Notes: generated from the sequence alone by a model not told the origin. Counted from the stretch's first letter, positions 1 to 6,271 are shown. The stretch: DNA of 14,939 nucleotides from Candidatus Shapirobacteria bacterium UBA2283 (GCA_002345725.1 DDWP01000097.1:1-14939), one strand, 5' to 3'. Made by a program: numbers and translations.

Positions 1-20
1 TTCCTGTCGCTCTTTAAAAT

Positions 21-32
21 TCAGCGTGTTAA
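21..32 (+). repeat. cassette 1 panhandle inverted repeat, left arm
   Basis: TCAGCGTGTTAA is the exact reverse complement of TTAACACGCTGA at 655-666. It ends one base before the ribosome site of the first cassette gene (AGGAG, 34-38). In the transcript the two arms could pair over 12 bp and enclose all three genes. Confidence 0.75.
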
Positions 33-44
33 AAGGAGAAGAAA

Positions 45-146
45 ATGGAATGGATTTTTCAGGTAATTAGCGATCTGTTTGCAGTTTATGGAGTTGCCGT
101 CTTGTTTAAAGCAATCGAAGTCGGTATTCACCTATTTGGAGGATAA
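45..146 (+). CDS. small hydrophobic peptide (33 aa), first gene of cassette 1
   Basis: This 33-residue frame begins MEWIFQV and ends HLFGG. It is mostly hydrophobic, with a few charged residues (E2, D10, K22, E25), so it is a candidate membrane-associated or amphipathic helical peptide. I do not recognise a family. Support for it being real is the Shine-Dalgarno AGGAG at 34-38, 6 nt before the ATG, and the tight fit to the next gene: the GGAGG that encodes its last glycines is the ribosome site of the gene starting at 150. It sits just inside the left arm (21-32) of an inverted repeat whose right arm overlaps the stop codon of the third gene. Function unknown. The main doubt is its small size. 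Confidence 0.6.
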   Translation: MEWIFQVISDLFAVYGVAVLFKAIEVGIHLFGG

Positions 147-149
147 GAG

Positions 150-341
150 ATGAGTGCATTCGGACCACCACCCAGTAGGCCACCGTTGAGGCCGTTTCCA
201 GAGCCGCCCCCACTTCCTAGTGGGTCGCCAGTTAAAGCCGAGCCAAATTACACAACTACACTATTGATTGCTAACTTTTTGTTGACATCAATGTTGTGTT
301 GTCTGTTTCTGGCCGGATTCACGTTTCTACTGATTAGATAG
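150..341 (+). CDS. proline-rich small membrane protein (63 aa)
   Basis: Residues 1-35 form a proline-rich, probably unstructured segment (runs such as GPPPSRPP and EPPPLP). Residues about 37-61 form one long hydrophobic membrane segment containing a Cys-Cys pair (C50, C51), and the protein ends in LLIR. This implies a single-pass protein with the proline tail on one side of the membrane; I cannot fix the topology. The start is supported by GGAGG at 138-142, placed inside the end of the preceding 33-aa ORF, which leaves only 3 nt between the two genes. It is the middle gene of a three-gene cassette. No family recognised and no catalytic motif seen. Confidence 0.75.
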   Translation: MSAFGPPPSRPPLRPFPEPPPLPSGSPVKAEPNYTTTLLIANFLLTSMLCCLFLAGFTFLLIR

Positions 342-349
342 GAGAAAAA

Positions 350-658
350 ATGAAAAAAGTTTTTGAAATCTTCAAAGCCCGTAAAACCCAGATTTTAACT
401 CTGGTTATCGTGATTTTCTTCATTGTTTTTGTTGGTTTGAACACTCAAGTCTATTACTTCGTCGATGAGTGCGGATCATACTGGCCAGAACAGCACAATC
501 CATGCATCGCCCACCCGTGGTCGTCATACGAAGTCCAAGTGGAAACAGAGATTATGCCACTGACTTGGACAAGATTAAGTCTTAATAACGATTATGAAGA
601 TGGTTTTCGAAGTTTGTCTGTTGGATTAGGAATAGTGGTCGATTCTTGGACTGATTAA
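350..658 (+). CDS. membrane-anchored ectodomain protein (102 aa)
   Basis: The N-terminus is basic (MKKVFEIFKARK) and is followed by one hydrophobic segment at about residues 14-30, then a roughly 70-residue polar domain rich in aromatic residues. This is the pattern of an N-terminal signal anchor with an extracytoplasmic C-terminal domain. The domain has a C-x10-C pair (C41, C52) that could form a disulfide. A GGAG site lies about 10 nt before the ATG. The TAA stop at 656-658 lies inside the right arm (655-666) of the inverted repeat that begins upstream of the 33-aa ORF. I do not recognise a family. Confidence 0.75.
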   Translation: MKKVFEIFKARKTQILTLVIVIFFIVFVGLNTQVYYFVDECGSYWPEQHNPCIAHPWSSYEVQVETEIMPLTWTRLSLNNDYEDGFRSLSVGLGIVVDSWTD

Positions 659-666
659 CACGCTGA
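655..666 (+). repeat. cassette 1 panhandle inverted repeat, right arm
   Basis: TTAACACGCTGA is an exact 12-nt reverse complement of 21-32. It contains the stop codon of the 102-aa gene (656-658), so a terminating ribosome would open the stem. It is directly continuous with the 5' arm of the following hairpin at 667. Confidence 0.75.
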
Positions 667-726
667 CACCAGCACTCTATTATGAGGAGGGCTTTTGCCC
701 TCCTCCTCTAATGGATGTGACTGGTG
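667..726 (+). other. long 3' RNA hairpin of cassette 1
   Basis: The pairing runs CACCAG (667-672) with CUGGUG (721-726), CAC (673-675) with GUG (717-719), UCUAUUA (676-682) with UAAUGGA (709-715, one G-U pair), and GAGGAGGGC (684-692) with GCCCUCCUC (697-705) around a UUUU loop. Single A and U bulges and a small internal loop interrupt it. No U-run follows, so it is not a standard intrinsic terminator. It starts at the base after the panhandle arm and ends 4 nt before the ribozyme. Its likely job is to protect the 3' end left by ribozyme cleavage. Confidence 0.75.
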
Positions 727-730
727 ATAA

Positions 731-794
731 ATGCTTTCCAGATATCATGACTTCGTCACCATCTGGACTGATGAGCTCGGAAGAGCGAAAGCAT
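731..794 (+). ncRNA. type III hammerhead ribozyme
   Basis: All core elements of the hammerhead self-cleaving ribozyme are present in the right order. Stem III is AUGCU (731-735) with AGCAU (790-794) and is open-ended, which makes it type III. The unpaired residue before the cleavage site is U736, so the cleavage triplet is CUU and the predicted cut is between 736 and 737. Stem I is UCCAGAU (737-743) with AUCUGGA (761-767), extended by UGAC/GUCA (748-751/755-758) across an internal loop. The core CUGAUGA is at 768-774. Stem II is GCUC/GAGC (775-778/783-786) with a GGAA loop. GAA is at 787-789, followed by the required A-U pair 790-735. The stem I internal loop and the GGAA loop are placed where natural hammerheads make their activating tertiary contact. 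It lies in non-coding DNA between cassette 1 and the methyltransferase. Confidence 0.92.
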
Positions 795-797
795 AAA

Positions 798-860
798 ATG
801 ACAGAACTAAAAGAGATAATTAGTTATTTGTTGGAAAGGTGGCGGAGATATTGGTCATGA
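798..860 (+). CDS. possible 20-aa peptide downstream of the ribozyme
   Basis: An ATG four bases after the ribozyme opens a 20-codon frame (MTELKEIISY...RRYWS) ending in TGA. The peptide could form an amphipathic, basic C-terminal helix. There is no convincing Shine-Dalgarno because the ribozyme 3' strand occupies that place. It could be a chance frame. I list it because it would be the only coding potential on the 3' ribozyme product before the methyltransferase promoter. Confidence 0.15.
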   Translation: MTELKEIISYLLERWRRYWS

Positions 861-866
861 GTTACT

Positions 867-896
867 TTGATATATTTTATAAACTAATGATATACT
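867..896 (+). promoter_or_regulatory. sigma70-type promoter of the methyltransferase gene
   Basis: TTGATA (867-872), an 18-bp spacer, then TATACT (891-896). The ATG at 904 is 7 nt after the -10 box, so transcription should begin at or next to the start codon and give a leaderless mRNA. Confidence 0.7.
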
Positions 897-903
897 CGCT
901 CAA

Positions 904-1632
904 ATGTCAAAGGAGACTCCTTGTGAAATATTTGCGAGAAGACTGATTGTCAAAAGGCCAGTGCCAACAAAGCCTAATGGAATTGAATATTATTCAGGAG
1001 AAGGCTCAAATTATCCAAGAAGTTACCTAGACCCAGAGTCTTCTCATAGATATAGATTTTGGGATATGGGAGATTGGATTGCGAGAAAATTACCAGGTGA
1101 GGCCAATATTCTTGATGTAGGAGGTGCACTAGGACATCTTAGTTATTGGATGAAAAGAAGACACCCCGGAATAAAAGTGATTAACAGTGATTACTCAGTA
1201 GAAGCATTAAAAAGAGGAAGAGAAAATGGAGTGGACTCACCTGTTGGGTTGTCAGCTGATAGGTTACCATTTAAGAAAGAGGCATTTGAAGGAATAGTTT
1301 TTGGAGATGTACTAGAACACTTAACTCCCAGACAGGCTGAAGCATCACTAAAAGAAACCATGAGAGTTTTAGTGCCTGGAGGAATGGTCTTTATTAATAT
1401 ACCGAATAAAGATACGTGGACAAAAATAGCATTTGAGGAACCTACTCACCTGTGGATACCTGGTATAAAAGATATGGTAGACAGCTTGAAAGTACTTGGC
1501 TTTGAAGAAATAAATTCGTCTACTCGAGGTTTTCCGTTTAGTTTTGGCTTAAGAAAAGTTATTGACAGAGATATACACTTACCTTTTTTGGGCACGTCAA
1601 TTTTTGTTAGTGCCAGAAAGCCAAAAGAGTAA
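904..1632 (+). CDS. class I SAM-dependent methyltransferase (Methyltransf_11-like)
   Basis: This 242-residue protein has the Rossmann-type methyltransferase signatures in order: the SAM-binding glycine motif ILDVGGALGHL (about 69-79), an acidic residue at the end of beta 2 (INSDYS, D97), SADRLPF (about 117-123), and GDVLEHL (about 134-140) followed by the helix and LVPGGMVFINIPN typical of post-motif II. The substrate cannot be read from the sequence. Relatives of this layout methylate small molecules, quinones, sugars or lipids. The start is fixed by the promoter: the ATG lies 7 nt after TATACT and no Shine-Dalgarno precedes it. Arginine is encoded almost entirely by AGA/AGG, unlike the cassette genes. 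The gene ends 8 nt from the convergent PPDK stop, with no terminator between. Confidence 0.88.
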   Translation: MSKETPCEIFARRLIVKRPVPTKPNGIEYYSGEGSNYPRSYLDPESSHRYRFWDMGDWIARKLPGEANILDVGGALGHLSYWMKRRHPGIKVINSDYSVEALKRGRENGVDSPVGLSADRLPFKKEAFEGIVFGDVLEHLTPRQAEASLKETMRVLVPGGMVFINIPNKDTWTKIAFEEPTHLWIPGIKDMVDSLKVLGFEEINSSTRGFPFSFGLRKVIDRDIHLPFLGTSIFVSARKPKE

Positions 1633-1640
1633 ATCTTTCA

Positions 1641-4277
1641 CTACTGAGTAAGTAAGGCGGCTTGGGCAGCGGCAAGACGAGCGATGGGGACACGATAAGG
1701 ACTACAGGAAACGTAATTTAGACCAATTTTATGGCAGAATTTGATTGTTTCTGGGTCGCCTCCTTGCTCACCGCAAATACCAACATGAAGATCTTTGCGG
1801 ACTCCGCGACCTAGCTTGACACACATTTCCATCAATTTGCCAACACCTTCTTGATCAAGAGTCTTAAACGGATCTTCAGGAAGAATTTTTTTATCAAGAT
1901 AGTCTTTTAAGAATTTACCAGAGTCGTCACGGGAAAAACCATAGGTCATCTGAGTTAGGTCGTTAGTGCCAAAGGAAAAGAACTCAGCCTCAGCGGCAAT
2001 GGCATCGGCAGTCAGAGCAGCACGAGGAATCTCGATCATGGTACCGAGCTCATAAGTCATCTTGACAGCAAATTTTTTGATAACACCGTCAATAACAGGA
2101 ATGAGACGATCTTTGAGCCACTTATATTCTTTGATTTCACCGATTAAGGGAATCATAATTTCGGGAACGATTGATTCACCAGAAGTGATCAATTCACAAG
2201 CGGCAGTGGCGATAGCCTCAACCTGCATTTCATAAATTTCGGGGAAAGTAACACCTAGACGACAACCACGATGACCCATCATGGGATTAAATTCATGAAG
2301 AGATTCTATTTTCTCGGTGAGCTTGTCCACAGATATATCCATCTCTTTGGCTAAAGCTTCGATATCTTCTTTGGACTGAGGTAAAAATTCATGGAGAGGT
2401 GGATCAAGTAGACGAATTTTGACTGGTAGGCCATGCATGATTTCAAAAAGTTCTCTAAAATCGTTTTTCTGCATGGGAAAAATCTTGGCAAGAGCAGTTT
2501 TGCGTTGCTCTAAGGTGTCGGAAATGATCATCTGGCGGACAGCAAAGATACGGTCGGCTTGAAAAAACATATGTTCGGTACGGCAAAGGCCAATTCCTTG
2601 AGCGCCAAAATCACGAGCAACTTGGGCATCGCGAGGAGTATCGGCGTTGGTGCGGACACCAAGAGTACGATATTTGTCGGACCATTCCATGATAGTACCA
2701 AAATCACCACTAAGGACTGGAGTAATAGTGTCAATCTTACCCAAAAATACTTCTCCAGTGGAACCATCGAGAGTAATAATGTCACCTTCGGTAATAATAG
2801 TGTCACCAACACGAAGCTTTTTTTCAATTTCAGAAACATTAATAGATTCACAGCCAGCAACACAACATTTACCCATACCACGGGCAACAACAGCGGCATG
2901 TGAAGTCATGCCACCACGAGCAGTCAAAATACCTTGGGCGGCATCCATACCAGAAATATCTTCGGGGCTAGTTTCAGCTCTGACTAAAATTACTTTCTTA
3001 CCTTGTTCTTTCCAATCCACAGCAGTGTCGGCATCAAAAACTACCTGGCCACAAGCAGCACCAGGAGAGGCAGGAAGACCTTTGGCTAAAACAGTCATTT
3101 TTTCTTTGGACTGGGGGTCGAGAGTGGGATGTAAAAGCTGGTCGAGTTTGTCGGCCTCAAGACGTAAAATAGCTTCTTTTTCGGTGATTAGTTTCTCTCG
3201 GACTTGATCGACGGCAATTTTGATAGCAGCGTGAGCAGTACGTTTGCCGTTTCTTGTTTGGAGAATATAGAGAACACCATTTTCAATAGTGAACTCGACG
3301 TCTTGCATATCGTGATAGTGATTTTCAAGATTTTGAAAAATTTGAAGTAATTGGGAATGAATAATTTCGTTGTCTTCTTTAAGAGAATCGAGAGTTTTGG
3401 GGGTACGGATACCGGCAACGACATCTTCACCTTGGGCGTTCATAAGATACTCTCCATAAGGTAGGTTTTCGCCAGTAGAAGGATTGCGAGTAAAGGCGAC
3501 ACCAGTACCTGAGTCGGCACCAAGATTACCAAAGACCATGGACTGGACATTGACAGCGGTGCCAAAAACTTTGGATTCGTCGATACGATTTAGACGGCGA
3601 TAGGTAATGGCGCGGGTGTTGTTCCAAGAACCGATAACAGCACCAACAGCTCCCCAAAGTTGCTCAAGGGCATCGGTAGGAAATTCACGACCTTTTTCTA
3701 TCTTAAATAGTTCTTTGTAGCGTTTGACTACTTCTTGCCAATCGGCGGCGGTCATGTCGGTGTCGGCATGAATACCCCGAGATTTTTTGACTTCTTCGAT
3801 GTGAAATTCGAATTTTTGATGATCAATGTTCTCGACGACATTGCTATACATCTGGACAAAACGACGATAAGAGTCCCAAACAAAACGAGGGTTGCCAGTG
3901 ATCTGTTCTAGACTTTTGGCAACTTCGTCATTTAGACCGAGATTGAGAATTGTGTCCATCATACCGGGCATGGAAGAAGCAGCACCAGAACGGACAGAGA
4001 CTAATAGAGGGTTCTTTAAATCACCGAATTTTTTACCTGTAATTTTTTCAAGATTGGCTAAATGGGTAGCGACTTCGGACTTGAGAGTATCTGGATATTG
4101 ATTGTTATTAAGATAAAAATAACGGCAAACTTCGGTACCAATGGTAAAACCAGGAGGGACAGGAATGCCGAGCTTGCTCATCTCGGCGAGGTTGGCGCCT
4201 TTGCCACCTAAAATGTATTTCATCGAGGCATCACCCTCGGTAATGTCCTGACCAAAGAAATATACAAATTTTGTCAT
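1641..4277 (-). CDS. ppdK: pyruvate, phosphate dikinase
   Basis: This enzyme interconverts pyruvate + ATP + Pi and PEP + AMP + PPi in central carbon metabolism; in fermentative organisms it often works in the glycolytic direction. The protein is 878 aa, the full family length. In order it has the N-terminal ATP-grasp nucleotide-binding domain (GGKGANLAEM at about 24-33; SVRSGAASSMPGMMDT at about 94-109), the swivelling phosphohistidine domain (GGMTSHAAVVARGMG, catalytic H460), and the C-terminal PEP/pyruvate TIM barrel (CRTEHMF at 565-571, FFSFGTNDLTQ, GICGEQGGDP with the proton-donor Cys835, and CSPYRVPIARLA). All active-site landmarks are intact. The start ATG is 9 nt after a TATACC -10 box with no Shine-Dalgarno, so the mRNA should be nearly leaderless. 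It converges tightly with the methyltransferase. Confidence 0.98.
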   Translation of the reverse strand: MTKFVYFFGQDITEGDASMKYILGGKGANLAEMSKLGIPVPPGFTIGTEVCRYFYLNNNQYPDTLKSEVATHLANLEKITGKKFGDLKNPLLVSVRSGAASSMPGMMDTILNLGLNDEVAKSLEQITGNPRFVWDSYRRFVQMYSNVVENIDHQKFEFHIEEVKKSRGIHADTDMTAADWQEVVKRYKELFKIEKGREFPTDALEQLWGAVGAVIGSWNNTRAITYRRLNRIDESKVFGTAVNVQSMVFGNLGADSGTGVAFTRNPSTGENLPYGEYLMNAQGEDVVAGIRTPKTLDSLKEDNEIIHSQLLQIFQNLENHYHDMQDVEFTIENGVLYILQTRNGKRTAHAAIKIAVDQVREKLITEKEAILRLEADKLDQLLHPTLDPQSKEKMTVLAKGLPASPGAACGQVVFDADTAVDWKEQGKKVILVRAETSPEDISGMDAAQGILTARGGMTSHAAVVARGMGKCCVAGCESINVSEIEKKLRVGDTIITEGDIITLDGSTGEVFLGKIDTITPVLSGDFGTIMEWSDKYRTLGVRTNADTPRDAQVARDFGAQGIGLCRTEHMFFQADRIFAVRQMIISDTLEQRKTALAKIFPMQKNDFRELFEIMHGLPVKIRLLDPPLHEFLPQSKEDIEALAKEMDISVDKLTEKIESLHEFNPMMGHRGCRLGVTFPEIYEMQVEAIATAACELITSGESIVPEIMIPLIGEIKEYKWLKDRLIPVIDGVIKKFAVKMTYELGTMIEIPRAALTADAIAAEAEFFSFGTNDLTQMTYGFSRDDSGKFLKDYLDKKILPEDPFKTLDQEGVGKLMEMCVKLGRGVRKDLHVGICGEQGGDPETIKFCHKIGLNYVSCSPYRVPIARLAAAQAALLTQ

Positions 4278-4286
4278 ATGAAAGAA

Positions 4287-4316
4287 GGTATATCAGAAAA
4301 ATGCAAAAAAGTCTAA
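4287..4316 (-). promoter_or_regulatory. probable promoter of ppdK
   Basis: On the minus strand TTAGAC (4311-4316), an 18-bp spacer and TATACC (4287-4292) precede the ATG by 9 nt. The predicted 5' UTR is about 2-3 nt. Confidence 0.5.
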
Positions 4317-4335
4317 ATCCTAAATTGTAAAAAAT

Positions 4336-4581
4336 CTAGTTTCTTTCGACTTTGATGGTGCACTCGGTAACCAGGGCGGCGAGAGTGCCGACAACGGCAA
4401 GGGCAGGGACAAGAACTGCACCGACGACACCGATGGTTAAAGGTAAAACTACAAGAGTTTTATCGTTTTTATCGATGATACTGATTTGACGAATATTACC
4501 TTCGTTAATTAGGGCTTTAACTTTTTTTAATAAGTCGTCACCTTTGACTTCAAAAGTATCTCTGGGTTGTTTGGTGGTCAT
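4336..4581 (-). CDS. DUF4342 domain protein
   Basis: The 81-residue product has the DUF4342 layout: an N-terminal FEVKGDDLLKKVKALINEGN helix-rich part, an ISIIDKNDKTLVVLPLT strand region, a hydrophobic Gly/Ala/Val-rich segment (IGVVGAVLVPALAVVGTLAALV), and the closing TECTIKVER. The function of the family is not known; the hydrophobic segment suggests membrane association. An in-frame ATG exists 8 codons upstream (4605), but I prefer 4581: a perfect TATAAT lies at 4588-4593, 6 nt before this ATG, so codons upstream of it would fall in the promoter. A leaderless message is expected. A G/C-rich palindromic repeat (4604-4640) lies just upstream. Confidence 0.85.
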   Translation of the reverse strand: MTTKQPRDTFEVKGDDLLKKVKALINEGNIRQISIIDKNDKTLVVLPLTIGVVGAVLVPALAVVGTLAALVTECTIKVERN

Positions 4582-4587
4582 AAGAGA

Positions 4588-4593
4588 ATTATA
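4588..4593 (-). promoter_or_regulatory. -10 box (TATAAT) of the DUF4342 gene
   Basis: A perfect TATAAT lies on the minus strand 6 nt before the ATG at 4581. No good -35 box is visible at standard spacing, where the palindromic repeat approaches. It decides the start choice and implies a leaderless mRNA. Confidence 0.55.
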
Positions 4594-4603
4594 ACCTATT
4601 TTC

Positions 4604-4640
4604 AATCTCCCCCTACCCCCTCTTTGACAAGAGGGGAAAC
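4604..4640. repeat. small palindromic repeat, copy A
   Basis: The element reads AATCTCCCCCTACCCCC then TCTTTGACAAGAGGGG and ends GAAAC. CCCCTCTT/AAGAGGGG pair around a TGAC loop. Copy B at 12712-12750 shares the same plan: AATC-CCCCCT, a short spacer, a second C-run, a TNAC loop, a G-run and a final AAAC. It lies between the stop codon of the deoxyribosyltransferase-like gene and the DUF4342 promoter. Confidence 0.75.
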
Positions 4641-4642
4641 AT

Positions 4643-5245
4643 CTAATGACTGGTTAGATATTGATTGTAGTTTTCATTCTTGTCAATTTCTTGACGAAGA
4701 GCATCACGAATAATTTGAGTGCGACTTTTACCAGTAGTAAATTGAGCCCAATCGAGATAACGTCTTTCCAAATTATTTAGAACCAAATGAAAACGATTTT
4801 TCTCATCAATGTCGGAATATTTTTTTATGAAAGTATCGATGGTTGAGTCAAGTTGTTTTAAATTGTATTCGGAGACTTGAAGAATATCCGACTCAATGCC
4901 GTGAATAAACATCTGGGAAAATTGACGATGTTTCTTGCCTTGCCAGAGGACAAGGGTAGGTTTGTGATATTGAAGAGCAACGGTGATCTGGTGCCCCGTA
5001 CTAAAGTTGGAAACAGTGTCTTCGATAATGGCCAAGTCGGCTTCTTTGATGGCGGTGATGTTGTCACGATAGATTTTCTTAATATCACGAATGACAGTGT
5101 CCCCGTCGTGTAATAATTTGGCGGTATGAGGCAACCAGTCGCGAGTGAGTAAATGACCTTGGGAAATTAAATGGTTTCGGATTTGAAAATAAGTTTTTTC
5201 ATGAGTAAAGAAATCACCAGTGGAACAAGTAAAATAGATTTTCAT
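4643..5245 (-). CDS. nucleoside 2-deoxyribosyltransferase-like protein with possible RHH tail
   Basis: Residues 1 to about 125 resemble the Rossmann-like nucleoside 2-deoxyribosyltransferase fold: MKIYFTCSTG at the first strand, the helix and loop RDIKKIYRDNITAIKEADLAIIE, then STGHQITVALQYHKPTLVLW. In this family the segment before A-L-x-x-x-K-P carries a catalytic Glu; here the equivalent region reads STGHQI, so activity is uncertain and a nucleotide-sensing role is possible. The C-terminus (about 160-192, NLERRYLDWAQFTTGKSRTQIIRDALRQEI) looks like a ribbon-helix-helix DNA-binding segment. The promoter is clear and the start ATG is 5 nt from its -10 box, so the mRNA is leaderless. It is divergent from a Nudix gene, and three ATGTGC repeats lie between them. 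Confidence 0.65.
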   Translation of the reverse strand: MKIYFTCSTGDFFTHEKTYFQIRNHLISQGHLLTRDWLPHTAKLLHDGDTVIRDIKKIYRDNITAIKEADLAIIEDTVSNFSTGHQITVALQYHKPTLVLWQGKKHRQFSQMFIHGIESDILQVSEYNLKQLDSTIDTFIKKYSDIDEKNRFHLVLNNLERRYLDWAQFTTGKSRTQIIRDALRQEIDKNENYNQYLTSH

Positions 5246-5250
5246 GGCTG

Positions 5251-5279
5251 AGTGTAGCCTATGTGCTAATTATGTGCAA
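5251..5279 (-). promoter_or_regulatory. promoter of the deoxyribosyltransferase-like gene
   Basis: On the minus strand TTGCAC (5274-5279), exactly 17 bp, then TACACT (5251-5256), 5 nt before the ATG. The -35 box overlaps the middle of three ATGTGC repeats. Confidence 0.7.
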
Positions 5280-5286
5280 CATGTGC
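5261..5286. promoter_or_regulatory. candidate operator: three ATGTGC direct repeats
   Basis: ATGTGC occurs at 5261-5266, 5272-5277 and 5281-5286, start-to-start spacings 11 and 9 nt, within the 77-bp divergent intergenic region. The repeats cover the -35 and spacer of the minus-strand promoter and lie just upstream of the plus-strand Nudix promoter, where a repressor could control both. The possible RHH tail of the adjacent protein makes autoregulation a reasonable guess. Confidence 0.45.
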
Positions 5287-5310
5287 ATATACAAAAATAG
5301 AGGTTAATTA

Positions 5311-5316
5311 TATAAA
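5311..5316 (+). promoter_or_regulatory. -10 box of the MTH1-like Nudix gene
   Basis: TATAAA (5311-5316) lies 6 nt before the ATG at 5323, and no Shine-Dalgarno is present. The -35 region is weak. Confidence 0.45.
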
Positions 5317-5322
5317 TGGTTC

Positions 5323-5853
5323 ATGAACAAATTAACTTTCACCCGAATGGTGGTCGGCTACATAATTAAAAATGGCCAAGTGTTACTGGGGCTACGAAAA
5401 AAAGTAAGTTGGGGACTAGGCGAAAACTTAGTGTCAGGAATTGGAGGCAAAATTGGTGATATACCCGGATTGGAAAATGAAAGTAACGAAGAAGCTTTAA
5501 TACGTGAATTTGAAGAAGAAATTGGTGTCACACCAATAAATTTTAAGCATATGGGTAAGGTGACATTTGTATTTCCAAACAAATCAAAATGGAATCAGAT
5601 AGTCGAGATATACACAATTTTGGAATGGCTAGGTGAACCTACTGAAACAGAAGTGATTAAACCGAAATGGTATGACAAAGATAAGCTACCACTCGAGCTG
5701 ATGTGGGATGATAATCGACTATGGGTGCCACAAGTGATAAATGGAGAAAAGATCAATCTAGAGGTGATATATAGCGAGGATAACAAGATAGTAAAAGAAG
5801 TTGTTAAAATTAGCCATGATGAAAAAAAATCGACCGCAGAGGTTACCTTATGA
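5323..5853 (+). CDS. Nudix hydrolase, MutT/MTH1-like
   Basis: The 176-aa protein has a Nudix box at about residues 41-69. The catalytic half is intact: E-x7-REFEEEIGV matches E-x7-REUxEExGU. The N-terminal half reads GGKIGDIPGLENE and has two extra residues between the Gly and the first Glu. Together with GLGENLVSGIGGKIG this resembles the MTH1-type subgroup that hydrolyses oxidised purine nucleoside triphosphates; the exact substrate is inferred only. The ATG is 6 nt from a -10 box (leaderless). Its 3' end overlaps the start of the next Nudix gene by about 38 bp, so the two are probably translated together. It uses TGA as stop. Confidence 0.88.
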   Translation: MNKLTFTRMVVGYIIKNGQVLLGLRKKVSWGLGENLVSGIGGKIGDIPGLENESNEEALIREFEEEIGVTPINFKHMGKVTFVFPNKSKWNQIVEIYTILEWLGEPTETEVIKPKWYDKDKLPLELMWDDNRLWVPQVINGEKINLEVIYSEDNKIVKEVVKISHDEKKSTAEVTL

Positions 5854-6271
5854 AGAATTTATAAAAAGTTTTGAAAAAGTACCCAGACTAGCGATTAATT
5901 TATTAATAACCGACAAAGAAAATAGCGTACTACTAACCAGAAGAAATATTGAACCATCGAAGGGTTGTTGGCATTTTCCGGGAAGTTATCTGCTAAAAAA
6001 TGAATTAATTGTGGAGGCGCAAAAAAGAATTGCTGAGGATGAATTGGGATTAATATTGAAACAAAATAAAATAAAGTTATTGGGAGTGTTTGAGGACTTG
6101 AACGGTGACCCAAGAGGACATGTGATCGATGTGATGTATGGTTTTAAAATAGATAATAAAACAAAAGTTAAGCCGACTAAAGAAACTTTGGAAATTAAAT
6201 TTTTTGATAAATTACCTGACGACATTGGTTTTAATCATCGAGAGACTTTGAAGAAATTAGGGTTTAGATAA
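5816..6271 (+). CDS. Nudix family protein, GDP-mannose mannosyl hydrolase-like
   Basis: The Nudix box reads G-x5-E-x7-RIAEDELGL. The canonical RE is replaced by RI and the Glu pair by DE, and it closes with ELG. This altered box is the hallmark of GDP-mannose mannosyl hydrolases (R-L-x-x-x-E-L-G), which cut GDP-sugars to GDP and sugar rather than nucleoside diphosphate bonds. The preceding KVPRLAINLLITDKENSVLLTRR...KGCWHFPGS also fits that subgroup. Length is 151 aa from the ATG at 5816; a second ATG follows immediately at 5819, and a TTG at 5801 is a less likely alternative. The gene overlaps the end of the first Nudix gene and overlaps the convergent gene on the other strand by 8 bp. Confidence 0.82.
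   Translation: MMKKNRPQRLPYEEFIKSFEKVPRLAINLLITDKENSVLLTRRNIEPSKGCWHFPGSYLLKNELIVEAQKRIAEDELGLILKQNKIKLLGVFEDLNGDPRGHVIDVMYGFKIDNKTKVKPTKETLEIKFFDKLPDDIGFNHRETLKKLGFR

Noticed and set aside
684..705. Rho-independent terminator after cassette 1 (GAGGAGGGC-TTTT-GCCCTCCTC).
   Set aside because: There is no T-run after the stem; the hairpin is the tip of a longer structure that leads straight into the ribozyme.
21..794. Viroid-like or Obelisk-like circular RNA element, because of the type III hammerhead and self-complementary ends.
   Set aside because: The unit is in chromosomal DNA among ordinary genes, has only one ribozyme of one polarity, and the ORFs do not fold into an evident rod. The resemblance is limited to the ribozyme type.
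2528..3207. Frames of 114-186 codons on both strands inside the ppdK gene.
   Set aside because: They overlap a full-length PPDK with intact motifs and have low-complexity or implausible products; they are out-of-frame readings of ppdK.
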